This document shows positions 47,564 to 59,719 of a DNA stretch of 64,000 bases, piece after piece (within the stretch, counting starts at the first letter, position 1; each line of letters starts with the position of its first letter). The notes below the pieces were generated by a model. That model had not been told where the DNA came from and ran no database searches. It saw only the letters and a list, made by a program, of their open reading frames with translations. Location of the stretch: NCBI GenBank assembly GCA_030544215.1, contig JARZZO010000003.1, forward strand, positions 20,841,879-20,905,878, written 5' to 3'. The DNA comes from Zantedeschia hybrid cultivar. Taxonomy: Eukaryota; Streptophyta; Magnoliopsida; Alismatales; Araceae. Made by a program: the position numbers and the translations under genes.

Positions 47564-49895
47564 TTGTTGAAACATCTGGACAGAACACCGGCACGGATCA
47601 CCGTACTTGAACTGATCAAAAGGTCGAAGAGTCACCAAGAAGCCCTCATGGAATATTTGCAGAAGGTGATGGTCAATGAGGACGTGCCGGTAGAAAAAAT
47701 TGCAGCACTACTAGTTCCTCAGGGGGATCAGCCCTCCATTACATTTCACACATCGGAACTAGCACCGCCGGCAGCCAGAAGCATAGCTCTGAGCATCACG
47801 GTCAACATATGTAAGAAGGCCGTGGATGCATGCCTTGTTGATACAGGGTTTTCGATCAATGTCCTACCTCCGAAGACCCTAGAGCTGTGCGGTGTGCCTA
47901 AGGAGAAATGGCTGCCCAGCCCCATCTCAGTGACGGCATATGACAAATCTACCCGTTCCCCTCTGGGAATGGTTTATTTGAAGGTGGAGCTAGGCCCTGT
48001 AAGTCATGCAGAGGTCGAATTTCACATTCTGGAAATCGATCCTTCTATAAATGCCATTTTGGGTCGTCCTTATATCAAAACTCTTGAGGTGATTCCTTCT
48101 ACGAATCACCAATGCCTCAAATTCCCTTTCAAAGGACGAATTATTAAGGTGACGAGCATGCCGATCCTTGCTGCTGCTCATACCTTGAATATTAAATCTG
48201 ATGCTTTACCTGGCCGACAACCTTTTCTGTCGGTATTACAGGTCTACCATCCAGTGGCCGATCCTCTAAAAGCCGCCACTATTTCTCCTTACCCGTTAAA
48301 TGCCATAAAAAGGGGGAAGTGCATGAGTACCCCAGGATGGAGGATTATGATGAAGAACGGCTATAAGCCTGGGAAAGGTCTGGGCACACAGTTGCAAGGC
48401 AGGACCACTCCTGTTAAAGATCACCGAGCAGCACATGGAAGCGGTCTAGGCTATAGGCCGAGTAAACTGAAGCAGGACATGGTTCAGCAAGAAGATGGTC
48501 AGAAAATCTGGGAGACAATGTCTACACCACCCAAGGAAGGCCGAGATCCCCTAACATGGACCTTGTACACTCATTTCATAGAAGGGCCCATACTTAGTCA
48601 TGACAACACGGTGGTCATTACTTCGTGTTTTGACTTCCATGATATATATGGGAGAGACTTGGCTAGACATTGCTCAGAAATACTTACGTACCAATCCTTG
48701 GAGGCTCTGCGGCCTATGAAAAGGAGAAAATTCCATGATCCTGAATACGAATGGTACAGGTGGTTCGATCTGAGAGACCTCTACATTGCACTGAACAGAT
48801 TGTTCCTAGATCCTGCAGAATCCAAGTGGGCGCCGCAGATTGACGAGCTGATTGAAGATCCAGGTGCTATCTTTGATAAGCGGATACTGCTGTCTGAAGA
48901 GACCGACGAAGGGGAGCCAGATGACCCCTATGAAGCTGGTTACACTACAGATCTGCTCTGGAGGGGGACATATCCTTCCCATGTCTTCATGCTCCATACT
49001 CTGTTTTGCACATTGCTCTTGACCCCGACTAGGTCGCGGGTCATTATTGAAGATATACCACGAGCTCCGCCCGTTATGATTACTCTGTCCCCTCGGGACC
49101 TTATTCCACAACCTCCTCTCGATCTAGAGAGGATGTTTGATTTGATCTGGGACATATTGCTATATGATCCCCCTAACCCTCTGGCCCTGGTGCCACTTCC
49201 TCCATCTGATTCTCCTTCTATTTGTATTCATTCATGTTTCATGTTTAATTCCTCTGATATACAAAAAAAAAACGTCAATTTTACAACAAATTCTTCTCAG
49301 ATCCTTATTGAGGAAACTTCTTACTTGTCCGATCGCATCCCGTCGCGCGGGTCCTTCGGTCAAGATTCTCTCTTAAATCTACTCTGCCCCTCCCCTCGGG
49401 AGGATTCTCCTGTATTTCCACTTGTATCCCAAGATTTATATCCTGCTTCATCTTCATTAGGTTATAATAGGGAGTTTAGTGAAGTTAGGCAGTCTAGTTT
49501 TAAGCAGGTTAGTCAAGTTAGGAAGTCTAAGAAGTCTAAGGGTAGGCGAATTCCAAATAGATACCTCCAGGACTTAGATGATAGATGCTTTTCTTGCTCT
49601 TTAATCCCTCAGTTTTTAGAAAATTCAATTCAGATGCCAGAAGACTTTATGAATGATGAGTCAGTCAATGATGGGTATGGGGTGTATGAGTTAGTGCATG
49701 AAAAGGACCCCATTATTGAAAATGAGGAAGATGACGAGGACGCAGCTGAGGCATATGCCAGTGGAATGAAGAGATTCGATGAACCCTCAGCTGCCGTAGA
49801 AGAGTCCACCAAAGAAATCAATTTAGGGACTGAAGACGAACCTAAGGTTGTCCTCGTCAGCAAAAATCTTTCTACAGAGGATGAGAAGGCGATGG
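47564..49895 (+). pseudogene. E3a protease and G-patch region of pol
   Basis: In frame with gag. ACLVDTGFSINVLPPKTL at 47828-47881 carries the D-T-G of an aspartic protease; AEVEFHILEID and AILGRPYI follow. Near 48335-48460 there is WRIMMKNGYKPGKGLG and HGSGLGYRP, a G-patch, an RNA- or helicase-contacting motif known from pols of plant Tat-type elements. A long acidic linker leads to FAWSYEDMSGLD at 49927. The stretch 47564-50014 is open for 817 codons. Confidence 0.87.
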
Positions 49896-50749
49896 TACAA
49901 GTACTTAAGGACTATAAGGACATTTTCGCCTGGAGTTATGAAGATATGTCAGGGTTAGACTCATCTTTAGTTGAACACAGGTTAACATTAAAGGAAGGAG
50001 TTAGCCATGTCAAGTAGAAATTAAGGCGATTCCACCCACAAATGGCTCTGAAAATGAAGGAAGAGGTCGACAAATTGCATAAAGCCAAATTTATTAGAGT
50101 TGTCCTTTATCCACAATGGGTGGCTAACATAGTCCCGGTTATGAAGAAGGACGGGAAGGTCAGAATTTGCATTGACTTCCGCGATTTGAACCGGGCGTGT
50201 CCTAAAGATGATTTTCCATTGCCTCATATTGATGTACTCATTGATAATACTGCTGGCTATGAGACCTTATCGTTTATGGACGGATTTTCAGGGTACAATC
50301 AGATTAAGTTGGCAGAAGAAGATCAAGAGAAAATGTCGTTCACTACACCTTGGGGAACATACTGCTATGTCGTCATGCCATTTGGATTGAAGAATGCTGG
50401 AGCCACTTATCAAAGGGCTATGATGGCAATATTTCATGACATGATGCACATAGATTTGGAAGTGTATGTAGATGATTTATTGGTTAAATCTAAGACAAAG
50501 GCTGAGCACGCCAAGGTTTTGGCAAGGGTATTAGAGAGATCGAGAGAGTATCAGTTAAAGATGAACCCCAAGAAATGTGTATTCGGGGTATCTTCAGGAA
50601 AATTACTTGGATTTATTGTCAGCAAACGGGGAATTGAGATCGATCCCAACAAGGCGAAGGCTATTAGAGAAATGTCACCTCCCAAAAACTTGAAAGAGTT
50701 GAGAGGATTAATCGGGAGGTTACAATTTATTCGCCGTTTTGTCTCCTAG
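49896..50749 (+). pseudogene. E3a reverse transcriptase
   Basis: RT with VANIVPVMKKDG, ICIDFRDLNRACPKDDFP, SFMDGFSGYNQI, VVMPFGLKNAGATYQRAM, VYVDDLLVKSK (catalytic YVDD, 50464-50496) and LGFIVSKRGIEIDPNKAKAI. Two TAG codons, at 50015 and 50747, bracket it; both replace CAG-compatible positions. All RT motifs are intact. Confidence 0.92.
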
Positions 50750-53173
50750 CATTCACAAAGGTGTAAGCCGTTTTACGAGCTTACCAAGCCGGGAGTCAAA
50801 TTTGATTGGGACGATAAGTGTCAGGAGGCATTCGATGGATTAAAGAACTATTTAGCAAGTCCTCCTGTTTTGAGACCACCATCTCCAGGCAAACCATTAA
50901 TACTTTATATTTCAGTCCTGGATGATGCAGTGGGGGCTGTCCTAGCACAAGAAGATGAAGAAGGAAAAGAGATGGCAGCCTATTATCTCTCTAAACTTCT
51001 CAACCCCGCTGAACAGAGATATACGGCGATGGAGAAAACATGTGCAGCATTGGTCTGGGTTGTGCAGAAATTGAAGCATTATTTTCTGGCCCATGAAGTC
51101 CATCTCATCGCTAGGATGAATCCGATCAAATTCCTTCTGGAGAAATATGTTCTTACTGATAGGTTAGCGCGATGGCAAAGCTTTCTATCTCAATTCGATA
51201 TCACTTATATTCAGCAGAAAGCGATCAAGGGCTATGCCATAGCAGAACATCTCGCTCATCATCCCCTTCCTCGATTTGATCCAGTGCGATCAGAGTTTCC
51301 GGATGAGGAACTGATGTCCGTAAATCAAATCAGAGATGATATGTGGACTCTGCATTTTGACGGAGCTCTGAATTCTCATGGAAAGGGGATCGGTATCGTT
51401 CTGTTATCACCTGAAGGTGTCACCATTCCACAAGCCTTTCAGCTCGATTTTCCAGTCACCAACAATGTAGCTGAATACGAGGCACTCCTTGCTGGCCTCG
51501 AGGCCACTTATTTTCATGGTGCCACCAAACTCTGGATTGTGGGTGATAGCCAACTGATTCTTCGCCAAGTGCTGACCAAGTATCGAACTCTTGATCCTAA
51601 GCTCAAGCCTTATCAAGAACTTACTTCTGCTTACTCAAAGCTTTTCACGAAATTGATCTTTGTCCATGTCCCTAGGAATCAAAACATCTTAGCTGATGCT
51701 CTAGCTTCACTTGCATCTTCTCTTGATTTTCCAATAAGCAAGCAATCCGAATCAATCATAGTTCATAGGCGTCTTTCACCCGCCATGAAAGACCCTTCAT
51801 TCCTTAGAACTAAGGAGAAGTTGCTGAAGAAAGTCAGAGACGGAGATATTGTGGAAAAGAGAGAAATCATGTTGATGGAGCTATTAGAAGAGATGGATGA
51901 TGAACAGAAGCCATGGTATTATGAAATTGCCAAATATTGTGAAGATCAATCGTATCCTGAGGAACCTACAACTGAGGAGAAGAGAGCTATCAGGAGAATT
52001 GCTCAACGATACACCCTAGTTGGGAGAACATTGTACAAGAGAGGTTTTGATGGAGTTCTTCTAAGATGTCTAGATGAAGATGAGCTTTGGAAGGTTATGG
52101 AAGGAGCTCATAGTGGAGTTTGTGGTGGCCATGTCAATGGACAGATGCTAGCAAAGAAGATCCTTAGACAAAGATTTTATCGGCCAACCATGGAAGAAGA
52201 CTGTGTAGGATATGTCCGTAGGTGTGCTAAGTGTCAACTTCACGCCGACAAAATTCATTCTCCTGCATCTTCACTCCATCCTGTTTCCTCCCCATGGCCT
52301 TTCTCCATGTGGGCTTTCGACATTATTGGACCCCTTGGTAATCCAGATTCCGGCATCAAGCAAAAATCTTTCATTCTCACGGCAACGGAATACTTCACCA
52401 AGTGGGCAGAAGCTGAAGCGTACGTGAAGATCAAAGCATCAACCGTCTGCAAGTTCATCATGAATAACATCATCACCCGATTTGGAATTCCAAGCACCAT
52501 CGTCACCGACAACGGACCGCAGTTCGTGTCACAAGAACTGAAGGACCTCTGCAACAGGTACATAATTGCATTGCATCATTCGTCTCCTTATTATCCGCAA
52601 CGTAATGGCCAAGCAGAGGCAACTAATAAGACTTTGATAAAAATCATCAAAAAGACATGCAAATCTAATAAATTTGCAGATTGGCCAGAAAAATTGGTTG
52701 AGGCTCTATGGGCCTACCGAACTTCAATCCGCACGCCCACTGGGCAAACTCCTTATTCCTTAACATTTGGAATGGAGGCGGTAGTTCCATATGAGATCCT
52801 TATACCGTCATTAAGAGTACAATTGAATAAGGAATTTTCCATTGATGAACATCGTTCAACACTCCTTGCTCAATTGGAACTTTTAGACGAGAAAAGATGG
52901 TCAGCTGCTAATCATGCAAAAGTTTATCAAAACAGACTAGCACGTTTTTATCAAAAGAAAGTCATTGAACGTAAGTTCAAAGTCGGTGAAATGGTCATCA
53001 AAAGGATTTTTGTAAAACCTGGTGGTTCGCGTTCTAAGCTCCAACTCAACTGGGAAGGACCTTATGTTGTATCGCACGCTTTTCCTGGTAATGCTTATCG
53101 TCTTGTTAATGCAGAAGGAGAAGAGCTAAATCATCCCTAGAATGACTTACATCTTAAGAAATACTATCCTTAG
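50750..53173 (+). pseudogene. E3a RNase H, second RNase H and integrase
   Basis: Standard RNase H (50885-51260: LILYISVLDDAVGAVLAQ, MAAYYLSKLL), then archaeal-type RNase H (51340-51720: LHFDGALNSHG, NNVAEYEALLAGLEA, VGDSQLILRQV, ILADALASLAS, all four acids present). Integrase has HSGVCGGH and CAKC for zinc, and catalytic residues in WAFDIIGPL, VTDNGPQFVS and NGQAEATNKTL; KVGEMVIKR and NWEGPYVV mark the C-terminus. TAG at 53138 truncates it eleven codons before the natural stop (53171-53173, after LKKYYP). Otherwise it is open for 756 codons. Confidence 0.93.
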
Positions 53174-53925
53174 GTTAGAGTCGATCAGTATGGTACAAAG
53201 ACCAGTGGAATCAGAAAGTTTATAAACTCGAATTTCTTTGTTAGTCTGAATAACTTAACTTCAAACACATCGCTACACATACTAACACATTTGATTCGTG
53301 AGTAACAAGAGATGCTAAGTCCTAAAGAATACCGAAGCTTGACCGAAAGGATAAAGTACAAATCATTCTTTTTAAAGCAAAATTCTGTTTTACACTCGGC
53401 CCATGATGTCAGAACGAGGCTTAGAATAGACTACCAAGAATACCCGCTATCTTAGTAGGAGGCCGTCATAAAAAAAATGGGGGAGATCCGTCCCGAAGAA
53501 AAGAAAAGAATAGAAAAAGGAAAAGCAAAAAGGCAAAATCCAAATGTCAAATCAAAAGGCCATCACATTACAAACATTAAGGCCATGAAATGAAACGAAA
53601 GGGAACGCAAGGTCGATAAATACCCCGGAAAGAAATGACCGAACCCCAACGGATATTAGGGTAGGAAAGGAACATCTTTTTAGGTCTCCGGAACCTTCTC
53701 ATGGGCTTTCTAAAAACTTATTCTTCCTTTCTTTCTAAAGAGGCGTACTCCAAACTTAAGGAATGACTTAGATTGACTAAGGGTCAAATCATCAAATGGG
53801 ATCACGAATGGAAACACAAATTCAAACACGATGGGTTTTAAGTTAAGTTGTTAAAGAACAATTTGGGAATTAAGTTAATAAATGAATATGATCTTTTGAT
53901 CTAAGTACCATGCTGATCTTTTAGT
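53174..53925 (+). other. E3a spacer after integrase
   Basis: Non-coding. The part from 53700 matches, inverted, 63800-64000 in E3b. Nothing further recognised. Confidence 0.6.
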
Positions 53926-54185
53926 CAAAAATCCAAAAAAAAATACATATGTTAAAATCCAAAAAAAATACATATGTCAAAAATAAAAAAAAATACATAT
54001 GTCAAAAATCCAAAAAAATGCATATGTCAAAAGTCCAAAAATACATATGTCAAAAATAAAAAAAAATACATATGTCAAAAATCCAAAAAAATGCATATGT
54101 CAAAAATCCAAAAAAATATGCATATGTCAAAAATTCAAAAAAAATACATATGTCAAAATTAAAAAAAAAGCATATATTTCAAAAC
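53926..54185. repeat. Tandem repeat of about 24-27 bp, AT-rich
   Basis: About ten units of the form AAAAATCCAAAAAAATACAT followed by ATGTC, with variable A-run length. The matching place in E3b (63650-63810, inverted) holds a related but different array, so it varies quickly. Open frames here (MSKIQKNAYVK and the like) are products of the repeat. Confidence 0.85.
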
Positions 54186-54565
54186 CCAAACAAAAATGAA
54201 TATTTCAAAACAACAAAAATATCTCAATTAGCATTTGCTTGTTGCACTCAGTATGTTTGATTCCTTTTATTTTCAGTAAGCATCTGTTTACTTGCATGTT
54301 GCATTTTGCTTAAGTTTGATTATTCTCATTACCTTTGTTAATAAAGGCTATGCCCCTTAACCATTTATTGAAGGAAAAATTAATTGACCATTTATTTGGT
54401 CAGGCAAGGGGCTAAGCCTAAATAGATACTTAACCTGTTTGTTAAGTATGTACAGGATGCAAGACAAGCGCAGGAACACAGGATTGGAGCCCAAAAGTTT
54501 CATGTATATCATCAAAAGGTGTTTTTGTACATGATACATGAAAAGAAAAGAAGATACATAAGCCC
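54186..54565 (-). other. E3a 3' flank of ORF-B
   Basis: Presumed 3' untranslated region of the antisense gene. An inverted copy is at 63289-63650. A TTAATAAAGGC stretch at 54338-54348 and its partner ATTTATTG are part of a small inverted repeat. No coding sequence seen. Confidence 0.5.
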
Positions 54566-57433
54566 TCAAGGCTGGCTCTCCCCTCCGCCCTCATCAAGCT
54601 GGCTCTGGGCCTCGTCAGGTGCGTCCGGTGCTGGTCATCGGCTGGGAGGTGGAGGTGGCCCCATCGTGCTCGGCCCTGCCTGGCCAGAAGACATGGCGAC
54701 ACTGGCAGTAAAAGCACTGGTCAGACCACGCTCCTGGGCACACTGCCGAGCACGCCTGTACCTCTCCTCCACACTCCGGTGCTCGTGCTCAGCAATCCCT
54801 AACTGAACTCGGAGGGAGGCCATCTCTGAATCCATCTTCTGCCGCTCCTGCCTCTCCCGCTCTCGCTCCTCGGTGATGAACCCCAGTCGAGACTGGAGGT
54901 GTGAAAGCTCTCGAGGAAGATCTCCAGTCGAGAGTCGGGCCACCTGCTCTTCCAGAACCCGGATCCGCGCCGCATCGGCCTCAGCACGAGCAGCTGCAGC
55001 ACGAGAACGCTCCAGCTCCGCTTCAGCCCTCTGAAGGGCTTCCTGAAGCTCAGCAACCTGAAGGGAAGTCATTGTTAGCTCAAGGCAATCAATTAAGTAA
55101 TCAAAATCAAGTTTAGGAATCAAAAGGGAAAGAACTTACCCGAGCAGCGCGATCCTCCTCCGCAAGAGAAGCTCGGTGAATAGCGGAGGCGAGCTGGCTC
55201 TGAAGGTCAGGCAGAGCGGCATCATGAGCAGCAGAGGAAGAAGATGAAGCTCCGAAGGAAGAGGGAGCCGCCTGGGTGTAGATGGCTCGCTGCACCGAAA
55301 GACAACTGTCAGTGTCGATCGCCAAAACAATTAATAAATTAAAACATGCACTCATATTCATGCATACATACCAGATCGAACAATTCCTTTTGGACTTGTT
55401 CTAGCTGGGCCTCCGCATCATGTAGGTGGGCCCGGAGGTCGATGAAGACCGCGTCACGTGCATCCTGCATATCACATATACATACATTCATTCACAAATA
55501 TAAATCAAGATAATAATAAAATTAAAGACGCATAAATGCATACTTACATCGAGTGGTCGGAGGAGCCGAAGTTGATCGGCGTAGTGGGCCCGGTATTACT
55601 GGAGGTAGCCTCGCTACTCTCCGCACGGGACTCCACACGTACGCCTCGGCGGTGCCAGTCCTCGTACTGCTCCGGGAACTTGGCACGCCAATCTGTGAGG
55701 GCTTGCTTGCCCCTCATGCTCCTCCCGACGTCCTCCGGGACCTCCTCGTCGATCCATTCTTGATGGAGGCCCAGTGTCCTCATCACGAGCCGGAGGCGGA
55801 GGGGCTCGATCTCGTTCATGCAGTGCAGCCACATCTGCCTGCCGAACCTCCTCCTGCCAGCCGTCACCCACGGCTGACCCTCCTCGCCCATACCAAGGTA
55901 CGGGCGCCAGATCACCTACATATAGATTAGGTGCATTCATTAAATAAATTGCATTTAAGGAATAAAAAATTGAACAAGTCAAAAACTTACCAGGAGCTCT
56001 GGGTAATCCAAGAACTGACGGCGGAGGGCCGTCAGCTGGTGGTGCTGAGGAGCCGTGTCCACGATTGGCAGCCAACAGCAGGCCAATGGGACAGCGCTGG
56101 GCCTCACGATCCGCGCTCTGCCGAGCGGGAAGTAGTGATAACTCCACACCTGCATTCATAAACATATAAGTTAGTAAATCATCATATCATATTGCATATC
56201 ATAAACAAATAATAAATAACTTAATACCTGAAGGAACGGCGAGAAGCCGCTGACAGTGGTCTCACGGTCCGGCGTGACCGCAGACAAATCGGCGAAGAGG
56301 TGGGCCAGAAGGGCCGCACCCTAGGCGTACTCCCCTAAGCTATCTAAATCATCTAGTAAATACAGGAATCTACAATGAATGTGGTCGCCTTTCGTACCGA
56401 AGAGCAACCGACCAAAGAAGAAAACTAGAAAGACCCTAAGCTGCCTATCTACCTCCTCCTCCTGACTCGGGTCGATACAGTAGACGGCGGAGGATGACTC
56501 AGCTAACCTATCCCTAAACTCCTCCCGGGTCTCGTCAGACCGACGCCGGGGCTCATCTAGACCTAAGGCGGCCTCTACCTCCACCCTAGGAACCATCCTA
56601 GACTCCCTACCTAAGCTGGACACCTCTATCCCTAATAGAGCCTCTGCCATTCCCTGATAGCTGGGGTAAGTAACCCCACTCACAGGTCGGCCCTCTACCC
56701 TGAGGCCAGTGATCTTGGCCACATCCTCTAGGGTGGGGACCATATGTCCCCACGGCATTAGGAAAGCACGGCTTTCCGCATGCCACCTCTTTCGCAGCGC
56801 CTGCAGGAGGACCAAATCGAGCCAAAATGGCTCGATATCTAATACCTCGCCAAACCCCATCCGGCGTAGGCGCGCCTTCTGGAAATCCGGGAGCCCTCTA
56901 TAAGCCCCTATCATAAGGTCCCATGAGATTCTGGTCCTCATCACTCCCTGCAAATAAAAACATAAAAAATAGGGTCAGTAATGAATAAAAACAGGAAAAT
57001 CACTTCTGTTTTGAAAGGCGTCAGCACACACAGACGGTTTTCAAAACACGTCCACAAGCCTTGACGCAATTCAAAATTATTTTCTGCCTAATTAAAAATT
57101 TGGACTTGGTCTTAAAGACGTTAGACCATGGTGACGCCTTTTGAATGGCGTCACCTGGTCTAGACGCCTTTCAAAACCCGATTCCGGGTCCTTGAAAAAC
57201 CCCGTTTTTTTCCTCTTTTTCTCATCTCATTCATCCCATAGAGAGCTTACCATGTGGAGGTCGCCCTCCTCTCCTTCTTCCATTGCCACGGGCGCCGGCG
57301 GAGGGATTTCTTCCTCCAAAAATGCCGCGGCTTCGGCTAACGCCACCGGAACTTCCTCGGGAGCTTCCTCTTCATGCCTTCGCCGCCTCTTGGCTAGGGT
57401 CTTAGTCTTCCTTGAGCCCTCACCGCGTTCTAT
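54566..57433 (-). pseudogene. ORF-B of E3a: seven-exon antisense gene, PMD-like plus coiled coil
   Basis: Minus-strand exons: 57433-57251, 56947-56228, 56149-55991, 55915-55548, 55464-55372, 55289-55140 and 55057-54566, all with GT-AG introns in phase 0, about 720 codons. Exon 1 has a basic KRRRRH stretch and an acidic end; exon 2 the PMD-like part (FLMPWGHM, LEDVAKITGLRVEG, HCRFLYLLDDLDSL); exons 3-4 WSYHYFPLGR and RPYLGMGEEGQP; exons 6-7 a long coiled coil (ELQEALQRAEAELERSR, EERERERQERQKM) and a proline tail. Defects: ATA instead of ATG at the start, TAG after GEYA, a one-base deletion in exon 4 and TGA near the end. The same exons occur in E3b. Confidence 0.85.
57013..57172. repeat. Four GCGTC dyad modules inside ORF-B intron 1 (E3a)
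   Basis: Two abutting pairs, 57013-57072 and 57113-57172, for example GAATGGCGTC / GACGCCTTTC at 57143-57172. Same number and arrangement as in E3b intron 1. Confidence 0.88.
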
Positions 57434-57578
57434 AGCTCGAGAAGGAAGAGTTTTTGAGGAAAAAAGGGAAGGAGATCGCCGGAGTTCGAAATCGCCGCCG
57501 GGTGAGGAGAGAGGTTTTTTTTTGGGGGGGAAAGTAAGGAAGAAAAGGGGGCCTTCGCGGGTCTGTAAAGGAAAGGTT

Positions 57579-57930
57579 AAAAGGCGTCGAATCCCACAGA
57601 CGCATTTTAGGGCGCATAAGTTGAGGCGGCAAGGACAGCTGTTTGAAAAGTGTGAAACACGTCCACATGTCGTGACGCGTTTCAGATTACCGCCAATTCT
57701 GGTCAGAACCGGACAGAGGAAAATGATGAAAAACGTCTTAACTTGAAGACGCGTTTCAGGGGATTAATCACGGAATTAATGGCAGAATCCTAAAAAAGTA
57801 GGAGAGAGAGTTGAAAGGCGTCAACCGTTGCAGACGCAATTCAAGCTTTAATTAGGTTTTTGAGGATTAAAATTGAATTTCTGGAAAAGGAATTTTAGTT
57901 GAAAGGCGTCTTTCTGAGTGGACGCGTTTT
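57579..57930. repeat. Five GCGTC dyad modules upstream of ORF-B (E3a)
   Basis: 57579, 57654, 57728, 57813 and 57901, spaced 74-88 bp, all 10-10-10. They lie 146-500 bp before ORF-B exon 1 on its own strand. E3b has eight in the matching interval, five of them in an expanded sub-array. Confidence 0.88.
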
Positions 57931-58111
57931 ACGTTTAACAGAACTCGAATTGTCAAATTTTCAAGAAAAATCCAGTTTTTACTAAAGGAAAAATCATGTG
58001 CACATCACAGAAAGTTAAGGAAAGGATTTCAAGGCATGAAAAATCATTCTTTATTCAATGAAATCCTTTATTACATCAAAAAAAGAAAAAGAGAAAAGAG
58101 AGAGAGGACAT

Positions 58112-59473
58112 TTAAGGGAGAATTTCATGAAGACTTTTAAGGTAAGGAAATTTTAGTCCTCTATCTCTATTTTTAGAGGATTTTACACGGTAACTAAAGC
58201 CAAGGTTCCACAAAGTAGTGATGATTTGTATGGCTTCATAATCTTCGTCGGATTCCAAGTCACGTTTCTTGATTGGGGATGTGAGAGAGAACTCAGGGAA
58301 TTCACGACGGCCCAAGCTAAGTTGAGTAAGGCACCGGTGTGGGTTGTATAACACGAACTCGGTGGCTCCAATCAACTTGAGATCCGCTCCTGCTGCACGG
58401 CGCACCCAAATAGGCTTTCCAACAAGAGCGAGCGGAGATGAGTCAAATATGTCGGACGTCATGAGCTTCAAATACTCTCTCCAATCGGCCCGGGTCTTGA
58501 GCTTTGCAACCTTGTTGACCATGTGCTCATTGAACTTTACAATATTAGCAATGCAATGAATTGGACTATTCAAGAAGATTTGAGATGGATTCGGAGGCCT
58601 TTTCTTACTATGCTCAAACTTAAAGTGAAGTTCAACCCATAAGGCAAAAAGTAACATGCACCCATAAGGAGGACGACCCACAGATGCCGCAGAAAGCCCG
58701 CTATAAAGATATACCAAGAGTGCAGTGCTAATAGATTTACCTTCGAAGATTGCGCAGATGATCATCTTCCAAGATGTTATCCTGTGCAGGGAAGAACAAG
58801 GCACCGGCAAGGCATGTAACGAAAGCTTTCGTAACATCCTCCGCTTCATCCTCCCTTAGATCATCAATTTCATATAGAGTCCACTCAGTGAGCTTTGCAA
58901 GATTGATCCCCTTCTTGGTAAGGCATCATTTAGCTTCTGAAGGATCCTTCATGATTGATGTCAACAATTGTTGACCGGTGATTTTCTCTCTTGTCAAAGC
59001 TATCTTATCTTTGTTATCTTTGGTCTTTGGGAGACCCAATAGAAGCTCTGCCTCTTCCAAAAGGATTGTGCACTCGAAGTCTTGGAAGAAGAACGTATGA
59101 GTTTGGGGATGCCACCACTCGATCAAGGCACCCATAGCCGCCCAATCTACGTTCGAACTTTTGTAATTTTTGGCAAGCACCACAAGACCTTGAAGATTCC
59201 ACTTGGATATGAAAACTTGCATGGAAAGCTTAACACTTTTTGCAAGTTTACGAATCCAAGGGAGAGAGGTGAACTTCCTTGGGCCAGGAAACATGGGATA
59301 ATTCTGAAAAACAAAAGGAAGGATTGAAGAATATGATGAAGAACATGAAGAACAAGAATTGAAGGGAAGTTGATTTAACTTACTTGAAGATTGGGATCTC
59401 TTCCATTGAGGTGATTTTCCATGTCGGAGAACTTCTCTAGAGACATCTTCATCCTCTTGTTTGAAGAATCCAT
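58112..59473 (-). pseudogene. ORF-A of E3a, antisense to gag-pol, PMD/DUF7745-like
   Basis: Exon 1 59473-59384 (30 codons, MDSSNKRMKM), intron 59383-59304 (GTAAGT...TTTCAG), exon 2 59303-58112 (about 397 codons). The protein has FPGPRKFTSLPWIRKLAKS, VDWAAMGALIEWWHPQTHTF, ECTILLEEAELLLGLP, WTLYEIDDLRED, then YLYSGLSAAS, VELHFKFE and LYNPHRCLTQL. One TGA (after DPSEAK) and a frameshift near 58770 interrupt it; the frameshift region is also disturbed in E3b. The WHPQTH/LLGLP pattern resembles the opening of PMD/DUF7745 proteins, but the assignment is weaker than for ORF-B. Confidence 0.75.
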
Positions 59474-59605
59474 CCTCTTTTTCGGAGTTCTTCCTTCTTG
59501 AAGCTTAGAAACCTTGGAAACTTTGAAGAAACCTTGAAACTTTGGAAGAAAATCAACCTAGGATCTTTGGATTATGGTAGGATTGCTTGGGAACAAGCTA
59601 AGGGT

Positions 59606-59614
59606 GTTTATATA
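59606..59614 (-). promoter_or_regulatory. Candidate TATA box of ORF-A (E3a copy)
   Basis: Minus-strand TATATAAAC, 133 bp before the ATG, conserved with 33904-33912. Two GCGTC dyads lie about 105 bp further upstream (59720-59785). Confidence 0.65.
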
Positions 59615-59719
59615 GAAGGAATTGCGATCCTAGGAAGACTTTTCCGGATTGGAAAAGGGATGTGCATTGGTAGAGTTGGAATTCGAGTAGAGAACAGCCA
59701 GAAACCTGTTTCTGTGAGT

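Noticed and set aside
53974..54260. Three overlapping frames rich in lysine and MSKIQK
   Set aside because: Direct translations of the AT-rich 25-bp tandem repeat.
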